The notes below the pieces were generated by a model, which saw only the letters and a program-made list of their open reading frames with translations, did no database searches and was not told the origin of the DNA. From Bacteroidales bacterium (lineage in GTDB: Bacteria; Bacteroidota; Bacteroidia; Bacteroidales; UBA12481), in NCBI GenBank assembly GCA_021160155.1, contig JAGHDB010000291.1, forward strand, positions 1 through 5,624: a stretch of DNA of 5,624 nucleotides, given 5' to 3'. This document shows, in pieces, positions 1-4,877 of this stretch (positions are counted from its first letter, which is position 1; the number at the start of each line of letters is the position of its first letter). The translations under genes were made by a program, and so were the position numbers.

Positions 1-221
1 ACATCCCTCTGCTTGCAGATCATTTTTTAACACAGATATGTGGGGAAATGGGTATCCCGGTAAAAAAAATTACTCCGGAAGCTATTGATGAACTTAAAAA
101 GTTTGAATGGACCGGGAATATCCGGGAATTCAGGAATGTATTAGAACGGTTAATTATCCTGGGTGGAGATAAAATCACTGCTTCGGATGTGAAAACCTTT
201 GCCACTCCTTATGAATTATAG
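1..221 (+). CDS. Sigma-54-dependent AAA+ transcriptional activator / response regulator, C-terminal fragment (5' end outside window)
   Basis: The reading frame is open from the left edge (first full codon at base 3) and ends at TAG 219-221, giving 72 codons of the protein's C-terminus. The fragment carries the end of a sigma-54 interaction AAA+ ATPase domain: an IPLLADHFL segment at fragment residues 1-9, then EWTGNIREFRNVLERL at 35-50, which matches the W-x-GN-[IV]-RE-[LF]-x-N-x-x-ER hallmark of NtrC-family activators. These proteins use ATP hydrolysis to remodel RNA polymerase bound to sigma-54. Only about 22 residues follow the ERL motif, so the Fis-like helix-turn-helix found at the C-terminus of most of this family is absent. 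Whether a receiver domain lies at the N-terminus cannot be seen. The transporter gene starts 70 bases downstream on the same strand. The family assignment is firm; the target genes are unknown. Confidence 0.85.
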   Translation, partial: IPLLADHFLTQICGEMGIPVKKITPEAIDELKKFEWTGNIREFRNVLERLIILGGDKITASDVKTFATPYEL

Positions 222-291
222 TGGAAGGTTGCTGCAGGAATTGGAGCCTGATTGACGAAAGTTTTCTATCTTGAAAAGGTAAAATAGCATC

Positions 292-2511
292 ATGCCATCT
301 TCACTCCTGAATAAAAAGGTCAGTTTTGGTACCGCTCCGGTTTTTTTTACGGCCATCTCCACTATTCTGGGAGCCATTCTTTTTCTGCGACTGGGCTGGG
401 GCCTCGGACAACTCGGATTCATCGGCATTATCGGGATCATCGCCCTGGGACACCTTATTACCATCCCCACAACCCTGGCTGTAGCAGAAATTGCCACCAA
501 CCAAAAAGTTCAGGGAGGCGGAGCTTATTATATCATCTCCCGGTCATTCGGTTTGAATATCGGCGGATCCATCGGGATCGCCCTTTATATTTCTCAAGCC
601 ATTTCGGTGGCTTTTTACATCATTGCCTTTGCAGAAGCCTGGGATCCCGTGATTATCTGGCTTCGTGATCAAACCGGATTTTTGCTCCCGAAAAGAGTCA
701 TCAGCCTGAGTACCATGACCATACTTTCTGCCGTGATGCTCACTCGGGGTGCCCGAATAGGCATGAAAGCTTTATATGCGGTAGTTGCAATTCTATTTAT
801 TTCGATTTTTCTCTTTTTCATCGGATCCCCTGACCACGCACCGGATGCTTTTATTCTCAACAGCCATGTGGCGCAACCTGCTTCATTCTTTTATGTATTC
901 ACTATTCTTTTCCCTGCATTTACCGGGTTGGCAGCGGGACTGGGATTGTCGGGAGATCTGAAAAACCCCAAAAAAGCCATTCCGCGTGGAACGATCTGGG
1001 CCACACTCCTGGGCATGGTGGTTTATGCGGGCGTAGCTTACAAATTATCGATCTCGGCCGTACCGGAAGATTTAAACAGTGACCAGTTAATCATGCAACG
1101 AATTGCCCTTTGGGGTCCGATTATACCAATCGGACTGGCAGCTGCAACTTTAAGTTCGGCATTAGGCAGTATTCTGGTAGCCCCCAGGACTTTACAGGCC
1201 ATCGGGGTTGACCGGATCCTGCCCAACCAACGGGCAAACCGGTGGATGGCTTTTGGTCGCCAGGGATCCAATGAGCCGGTTAACGCTTCCATCATTACCA
1301 TCCTGATCGCCTGTTTTTTTATCGCGGTTGGGGATATCAATTTCGTGGCAGGTATTATTTCGATGTTTTTCATCATGACGTATGGCGCCATTTGTCTGAT
1401 CTCGTTTCTTGAGCACCTGGCAGCCGATCCCAGTTACCGCCCCACCTTCAGGTCGAAATGGTATCTTTCACTCGTTGGTGCCATACTTTCGTTCTGGGCC
1501 ATGTTTAAAATGAATCCGCTTTACGCTTTCCTTGCTTTGGTTCTGATGGGCATGATTTACTACTATATTACCGCAAAAAACAAACAGAAGCAAGGTCTGG
1601 CAAACCTGTTCAGGGGGGTTATGTTTCAAATCAGCCGTCAGTTACAAATTCTGGTACAACGTGCCGACCAGGGAGATTCTGAATTTAACTGGCGCCCTTT
1701 TGTGGTCTGTATTTCAAGAGATTCTTTTAAACGACGGTCAGCTTTTGACCTGATCAAATGGCTCTCCTATAAGTACGGTTTTGGTACCTACATGCATTAT
1801 ATTAAGGGATACCTAAATGCAGATACCCATCGTGAGTCACGTGAAGTGCTGAGCAGGCTTCTGGCTCTCACACAAGCTGCCCGGAGTAAAGTCCACCTGG
1901 ATACTATTATCAGTCCGTCTTATACTTCGGCCATTGCCCAGATGATTCAAATCCAGGGCATATCCGGAAAAGGAAATAATATGATCCTGCTTGAATTCAG
2001 CAGGGATGAACCGGGGGATTTCCCCGAAGTGATACGGAATTTCGGCCTGTTTAAATCTACTCATTTCGATGTTTGTATTTTGAATACTTCAATTAAGGGA
2101 TTTGGTTATTATCGTGAGATTCATGTGTGGATCACCTCGCAGGATTATGAAAACGCCAATCTGATGATCCTGTTGGCTTTCATCCTGCTGGGGCATCCCG
2201 ATTGGAAAAAAGGGGTCATTAAAATTTTCGCGCTGTATCCTGAAGAACAGATGAAGCGCCAACGATACCAGCTAATGCAACTGATCCGTGCCGGACGATT
2301 GCCCATCTCTCCTGAAAATATTGAACTGATCCGGTTTGATCCTGAAAAAAGTGAAAAACGGATCATCTCTGAAAAATCCATAGATGCCGATTTTATCATA
2401 ACCGGTTTTCGCACTTCTGATGTACAAGAAGGGTTGGGGTTTTTTGCCGACTGGGGTGATTTGAATAATATTTTATTTGTAAATGCTGACCGTCAAAAGG
2501 AGATTAAATAA
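292..2511 (+). CDS. SLC12-type cation-chloride cotransporter (APC superfamily) with C-terminal regulatory domain
   Basis: This is a 739-residue inner-membrane secondary transporter resembling the cation-chloride cotransporter family (animal NKCC, NCC, KCC). Residues about 14-430 hold roughly 12 hydrophobic segments. Family signatures are visible: GAILFLRLGW (27-36, TM1), GGGAYYIISRSFGL (75-88), VAFYIIAFAE (106-115, TM3), FPAFTGLAAG then SGDLKNPKKAIPRGT (207-234, TM6 and following loop) and LSSALGSILVAPRTLQA (287-303, TM8). Residues about 440-739 form the soluble domain typical of the family, with NWRPFVV (466-472), HVWITSQDYENANLMILLAF (611-630) and DADFIITGF (698-706). By eye, Tyr109 aligns with the K+-coordinating tyrosine of NKCC1, and Ser288-Ser289 with its Na+-site serines. 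ATG 292 is the first possible start, because an in-frame TAA lies at 280-282; only a weak purine run (about 274-279) precedes it. The stop overlaps the coaD start. Family is confident; ions and direction are inferred. Confidence 0.93.
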   Translation: MPSSLLNKKVSFGTAPVFFTAISTILGAILFLRLGWGLGQLGFIGIIGIIALGHLITIPTTLAVAEIATNQKVQGGGAYYIISRSFGLNIGGSIGIALYISQAISVAFYIIAFAEAWDPVIIWLRDQTGFLLPKRVISLSTMTILSAVMLTRGARIGMKALYAVVAILFISIFLFFIGSPDHAPDAFILNSHVAQPASFFYVFTILFPAFTGLAAGLGLSGDLKNPKKAIPRGTIWATLLGMVVYAGVAYKLSISAVPEDLNSDQLIMQRIALWGPIIPIGLAAATLSSALGSILVAPRTLQAIGVDRILPNQRANRWMAFGRQGSNEPVNASIITILIACFFIAVGDINFVAGIISMFFIMTYGAICLISFLEHLAADPSYRPTFRSKWYLSLVGAILSFWAMFKMNPLYAFLALVLMGMIYYYITAKNKQKQGLANLFRGVMFQISRQLQILVQRADQGDSEFNWRPFVVCISRDSFKRRSAFDLIKWLSYKYGFGTYMHYIKGYLNADTHRESREVLSRLLALTQAARSKVHLDTIISPSYTSAIAQMIQIQGISGKGNNMILLEFSRDEPGDFPEVIRNFGLFKSTHFDVCILNTSIKGFGYYREIHVWITSQDYENANLMILLAFILLGHPDWKKGVIKIFALYPEEQMKRQRYQLMQLIRAGRLPISPENIELIRFDPEKSEKRIISEKSIDADFIITGFRTSDVQEGLGFFADWGDLNNILFVNADRQKEIK
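2495..2503 (+). promoter_or_regulatory. Ribosome binding site of coaD
   Basis: AAAAGGAGA sits inside the last codons of the transporter gene, with 7 bases between it and the coaD ATG at 2511. It is the only clearly placed Shine-Dalgarno sequence in the window. Together with the TAATG stop/start overlap it supports ATG 2511 as the start and suggests that coaD is translated both by re-initiation and by independent ribosome entry. Confidence 0.65.
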
Positions 2512-2984
2512 TGAATAAAATTGCTGTCTTTCCGGGCACATTTGATCCTTTTACCAAAGGACACGAAAATATTGTGCAGCGTGCTCTGCCGCTTTTCGAT
2601 AAAATTATCATCGCGATCGGCAAGCATTCATTGAAAACGCCTCTGTTCACTATCACGCAACGATTGAGAATGATTGAAGAACTTTACCATGACAACCGGA
2701 AAATTGATATCCAAAGTTATGAGGGCCTCACGATTGATTTTTGCCGGGATCATCATGCGCGATACCTGTTACGGGGATTAAGAACAGCTGCGGATTTTGA
2801 GTATGAACGGGCCATTGCCCAAGTCAACAGAAAAATGAATGACCAGATTGAAACGGTTTTTCTTTTAACCACTCCGGAATTCACTCCTGTTAACTCTACA
2901 ATTATCAGAGATATTCTTCGACATGGAGGAGATGCTTCTCCTTTTTTACCAGACAAGATGAAACTATATGATGATGAACAGTAA
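2511..2984 (+). CDS. coaD: Phosphopantetheine adenylyltransferase (CoA biosynthesis)
   Basis: This cytoplasmic enzyme transfers AMP from ATP to 4'-phosphopantetheine, giving dephospho-CoA and pyrophosphate, the penultimate step of CoA synthesis. At 157 residues it matches the family (about 160). The nucleotidyltransferase signature FPGTFDPFTKGH (7-18) contains the T/H-x-G-H motif (T15, H18). Lys42 in LKTPLF, Arg88 and Arg91 in RGLRTAADFEYE (88-99), and the C-terminal NSTIIRDILRHGG (128-140) match ligand-binding positions of the E. coli enzyme, with Arg137 kept. The last motif reads N-S-T where many family members have S-S-T or S-S-S. The start overlaps the transporter stop by one base and follows a good ribosome binding site. 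The end overlaps pyrE by 17 bases. The gene probably depends on transcription from upstream, since there is no gap for its own promoter. Confidence 0.97.
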   Translation: MNKIAVFPGTFDPFTKGHENIVQRALPLFDKIIIAIGKHSLKTPLFTITQRLRMIEELYHDNRKIDIQSYEGLTIDFCRDHHARYLLRGLRTAADFEYERAIAQVNRKMNDQIETVFLLTTPEFTPVNSTIIRDILRHGGDASPFLPDKMKLYDDEQ

Positions 2985-3606
2985 TCAGATAATTGCCTCT
3001 TTATTGCTGGATATTAAAGCCATTAAGCTCTCTCCGGAGGTTCCTTTTCAGTGGGCTTCAGGATGGAAGTCACCCATCTACTGTGACAACCGGATCACAC
3101 TCTCCCACCCTGAAGTAAGAAATACCATCCGGGATGAATTTGTGATGCAAATCCGGCAACGATATCCGGATGCTGAAGTGATCGCCGGGGTAGCAACGGG
3201 AGCTATTGCTCATGCAGTACTGGTTGCCGATAAATTGAACCTGCCCTTTATATATGTCAGACCCCGGGCAAAAGCACATGGTTTGGGCAACCAAATAGAA
3301 GGAGCATTTCAACCCGGACAAAAAGTAGTGATTATTGAAGACCTCGTATCAACCGGGAAAAGCAGTCTTCATGCCTATGAAGTTCTGCATAAAGCAGGTT
3401 TGGACACACTGGGGATGTTGGCTATCTTCACCTATGAATTTCCTGAAGCGGAGAAAAATTTCATTCATGCCGGCTGCCCGCTCACCACACTCAGTAACTA
3501 CCACAACCTGATCGATCTGGCTATCCGGGCAGGCTACCTGAATGAAAATAACCGTAAGTTACTTGAATCCTGGCGAAAAGATCCTGCTACCTGGCCCCAA
3601 ACCTAA
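2968..3606 (+). CDS. pyrE: Orotate phosphoribosyltransferase (pyrimidine biosynthesis)
   Basis: This type I phosphoribosyltransferase joins orotate to PRPP to form orotidine 5'-monophosphate, the fifth step of de novo UMP synthesis, in the cytoplasm. The 212 residues fit the family (about 210). The PRPP-binding motif is VVIIEDLVSTGKSS (120-133). The flexible catalytic loop is YVRPRAKAHGLGNQ (96-109) with Arg98, Lys102 and His104 in the expected places. FQWASGWKSPIYCDNR (27-42) is the N-terminal orotate-site region in the form usual for Bacteroidota. Three consecutive ATG codons (2968, 2971, 2974) are possible starts and would give 212, 211 or 210 residues; the sequence does not decide between them. 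All lie inside the coaD 3' end with no Shine-Dalgarno at normal distance, so translational coupling to coaD is likely. The stop overlaps that of the convergent ligase gene. Confidence 0.97.
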   Translation: MMMNSNQIIASLLLDIKAIKLSPEVPFQWASGWKSPIYCDNRITLSHPEVRNTIRDEFVMQIRQRYPDAEVIAGVATGAIAHAVLVADKLNLPFIYVRPRAKAHGLGNQIEGAFQPGQKVVIIEDLVSTGKSSLHAYEVLHKAGLDTLGMLAIFTYEFPEAEKNFIHAGCPLTTLSNYHNLIDLAIRAGYLNENNRKLLESWRKDPATWPQT

Positions 3607-4340
3607 ATAACATACTCCACCTCCTGAAATCCATACGTTCTCAACTTTCCCGTTTCATCCTCCAGCCGTAATCGTCCGAAATTATCCACCCCGACAATTT
3701 GAGCGTTAAATAATTTACCCTGAGAATTGTACGTGGCAAATTGTCTGTACCGGTAAAGTTTTCGGGTATAGGCTGCCAAAAGATCACTGCTTTTATTGGT
3801 TTTTAGTTGTGATAACCTGTTCATCAGGCAATTTAACAGCAGATCTTCGATCTCGGTCAGATTATAGGTAACGGGATGTATCTGCGAAAGAGAAACCGGA
3901 TTGGGTAAACTCTCCGGAAAATCAGTCTGGTTGATGTTGATCCCAATCCCCAGAACAGTATAGCGGATCATTTCTCCCACAATACTGTTTTCGATCAGCA
4001 GTCCACCAAGTTTTTTATCCCTGAAATATAAATCATTAGGCCATTTAATGGTAATCTCACCGGTAAATAGTCCGGTAAAATCAACCATTGCTTCAGAAGC
4101 CAAAACGGAAAGCAGAAACTGATCCCCGGCAAGCAGTTGGTCGGGGTATATGACCAGGGATCCGGTAAGATTTTGTCCGGGAGATCCCAGCCAACTGTTT
4201 TCACCCTGTCCCCGTCCGGCAAACTGATCATCCGTTCTTATCCAGAATGGTTGAAAAGAAGTTGACCGGGCAGCCTTTTTCAGGGCCCAACGGTTCGTTG
4301 AATCCACCCGGTCAAGAAAAAACTTTCGGGGAAGTGTCAT
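3603..4340 (-). CDS. birA: Biotin--[acetyl-CoA-carboxylase] ligase, class I (no DNA-binding domain)
   Basis: Biotin-protein ligase activates biotin with ATP to biotinoyl-AMP and attaches it to a lysine of biotin carboxyl carrier proteins such as that of acetyl-CoA carboxylase. The 245-residue product has the catalytic domain: VDSTN (12-16), the biotinoyl-AMP loop AGRGQGENSW (41-50), NLTGSLVIYP (57-66), IKWPNDLY (98-105, containing the catalytic lysine) and KKLGGLLIEN (109-118), then GIGININ (131-137). A small C-terminal beta domain follows (about 208-245, with GVDNFGRLRLED). There is no N-terminal helix-turn-helix, so unlike E. coli BirA it should not repress biotin genes itself. The phosphate loop is less basic than the E. 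coli GRGRRGRKW. The ATG at 4340-4338 is the only sensible start; AGGAG abuts it directly, closer than a working Shine-Dalgarno normally sits. It is transcribed convergently to pyrE and divergently from rsfS. Confidence 0.94.
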   Translation of the reverse strand: MTLPRKFFLDRVDSTNRWALKKAARSTSFQPFWIRTDDQFAGRGQGENSWLGSPGQNLTGSLVIYPDQLLAGDQFLLSVLASEAMVDFTGLFTGEITIKWPNDLYFRDKKLGGLLIENSIVGEMIRYTVLGIGININQTDFPESLPNPVSLSQIHPVTYNLTEIEDLLLNCLMNRLSQLKTNKSSDLLAAYTRKLYRYRQFATYNSQGKLFNAQIVGVDNFGRLRLEDETGKLRTYGFQEVEYVI

Positions 4341-4346
4341 CTCCTA

Positions 4347-4358
4347 TTGATTAACTGA
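4347..4358 (+). repeat. TTGATTAACTGA repeat, copy 1
   Basis: This 12-base sequence recurs exactly at 4781-4792, and a version with an insertion lies at 4859-4873. This copy is six bases upstream of the birA start codon and about 40 bases upstream of rsfS. All three copies are in the two non-coding gaps flanking rsfS. The role is unknown; it could be an operator, or chance similarity between AT-rich spacers. Confidence 0.4.
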
Positions 4359-4359
4359 C

Positions 4360-4367
4360 TAAATTTA
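4360..4367. promoter_or_regulatory. Possible shared -7 promoter element between birA and rsfS
   Basis: The 58-base gap between the divergent starts (4341-4398) must hold promoters for both genes unless these lie in coding sequence. TAAATTTA is a perfect palindrome that matches the Bacteroidota -7 consensus TAnnTTTG at five of six fixed bases when read on either strand. It lies 31 bases before the rsfS ATG and 19 before the birA ATG. No TTTG or TTG -33 element stands at the usual 19-21 base distance on either strand, so support is weak. Confidence 0.2.
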
Positions 4368-4398
4368 CCACAAAACCGTAAAGGCTGTCGAATTTTTT

Positions 4399-4770
4399 AT
4401 GAATAAAATTCAGGAAGAAGATCAACTCCAACAATTACTGGATGTTATCATTGAAGCCATCCGTTCAAAGAAAGGAGAAGAGATCACCGATTTAGACCTG
4501 ACGCATCTGAATACGAGCATTTGCAGGCATTTTGTTATTTGCCATGCATCTTCTACTACGCAGGTAAAAGCCATAGCACATACAATTGAAGATCAGGTAT
4601 CAAAAAAAAACAGGTTGAAGCCTTTTCATCGTGAAGGATACGAAAATGCCAGTTGGATTCTGCTGGATTTTGCAGATGTGATCGTGCATGTGTTCCAGAA
4701 GACTTACCGCAGGTTTTATCAATTGGAAGAACTTTGGGCCGATGGCATCAGAAAAGATTGTGTAACTTAA
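4399..4770 (+). CDS. rsfS: Ribosome silencing factor RsfS (Iojap / DUF143 family)
   Basis: RsfS binds ribosomal protein uL14 on the 50S subunit and blocks joining to 30S, lowering translation during starvation or stationary phase. The 123-residue product covers the single Iojap domain: LDVIIEAIRSKKGEEITDLD (14-33), CRHFVICHASSTTQVKAIA (42-60), HREGYENASWILLDFADVIV (77-96) and HVFQKTYRRFYQLEELW (97-113). The order and spacing match the E. coli protein, including the conserved G/A-x-W-[IV] stretch and the DVIVHV strand. ATG 4399 has no Shine-Dalgarno; the preceding sequence is TTTTTT-rich. A run of nine A at 4602-4610 covers the end of Ser68, two lysine codons and Asn71. The neighbours, divergent birA and downstream ftsH, are an arrangement I recall as common in Bacteroidota. 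The gene may be co-transcribed with ftsH. Confidence 0.96.
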   Translation: MNKIQEEDQLQQLLDVIIEAIRSKKGEEITDLDLTHLNTSICRHFVICHASSTTQVKAIAHTIEDQVSKKNRLKPFHREGYENASWILLDFADVIVHVFQKTYRRFYQLEELWADGIRKDCVT

Positions 4771-4773
4771 ATC

Positions 4774-4806
4774 AAAGTTCTTGATTAACTGAAACTTTTT
4801 CTCTTT
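4774..4806 (+). terminator. Weak candidate terminator after rsfS
   Basis: AAAGTT at 4774-4779 can pair with AACTTT at 4793-4798, with a possible extra C4780-G4791 pair next to a bulged A, followed by a T-rich tail to 4806. The stem is almost all A-T and the loop is about 13 bases, so it would be unstable. At best it gives partial termination between rsfS and ftsH. Confidence 0.18.
4781..4792 (+). repeat. TTGATTAACTGA repeat, copy 2
   Basis: An exact copy of 4347-4358 in the same orientation, ten bases after the rsfS stop and 85 bases before the ftsH start. It overlaps the loop of the weak hairpin described at 4774-4806. Confidence 0.4.
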
Positions 4807-4813
4807 AGAATGG

Positions 4814-4847
4814 TATAATAATTGTCTCTGATTGTTTCATACTTTTA
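4814..4847 (+). promoter_or_regulatory. Possible ftsH promoter region
   Basis: The 107-base gap 4771-4877 between rsfS and ftsH is long enough for a promoter. It holds TATAAT at 4814-4819, a perfect sigma-70-type -10 box but with no -35 box at 16-18 bases. It also holds TACTTTTA at 4840-4847, which matches the Bacteroidota -7 consensus TAnnTTTG at five of six fixed bases, with a TTG at 4822-4824 only 15 bases upstream. The second would give a leader of about 25 bases. Neither is complete. Confidence 0.25.
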
Positions 4848-4858
4848 TATCCGGCAGC

Positions 4859-4873
4859 TTGATTAATTACTGA
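4859..4873 (+). repeat. TTGATTAATTACTGA repeat, copy 3 (variant)
   Basis: This is the TTGATTAA...CTGA motif with three extra bases between its halves. It ends four bases before the ftsH ATG, where a ribosome binding site would be expected; no Shine-Dalgarno is present there. Confidence 0.3.
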
Positions 4874-4877
4874 AAAA

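Noticed and set aside
222..236. Possible sigma-54 (-24/-12) promoter just after the sigma-54 activator gene, from TGGAAGGTTGCTGC.
   Set aside because: The GG and GC are separated by 9 bases, not the required 10, and the -24 half lacks the GGCAC core. The neighbouring activator made it tempting, but the spacing rules it out.
241..274. Bacteroidota-type promoter for the transporter gene: TTG at 241-243 and TATCTTGA at 267-274.
   Set aside because: The -7 half matches poorly (no TTTG) and the 23-base spacing is long. Not enough to list as a feature.
341..348. Run of eight T in the transporter gene, considered as a phase-variation tract or sequencing-error site.
   Set aside because: It encodes V-F-F in TM1 and the frame is intact on both sides with clear family similarity. 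There is no sign of a frameshift.
1038..1416. Two minus-strand open frames of 117 and 74 codons within the transporter gene.
   Set aside because: They are antisense to the conserved membrane segments of the SLC12-type protein, have no ribosome binding site and resemble no family I know.
2925..2961. A nine-codon mini-ORF (ATG 2932 to TGA 2959) in the pyrE frame inside coaD, preceded by GGAGGA and ending seven bases before pyrE; a possible leader peptide.
   Set aside because: GGAGGA is only one base from this ATG, too close to act as a normal ribosome binding site, and it encodes part of the conserved RHGGD segment of CoaD, which explains its sequence.
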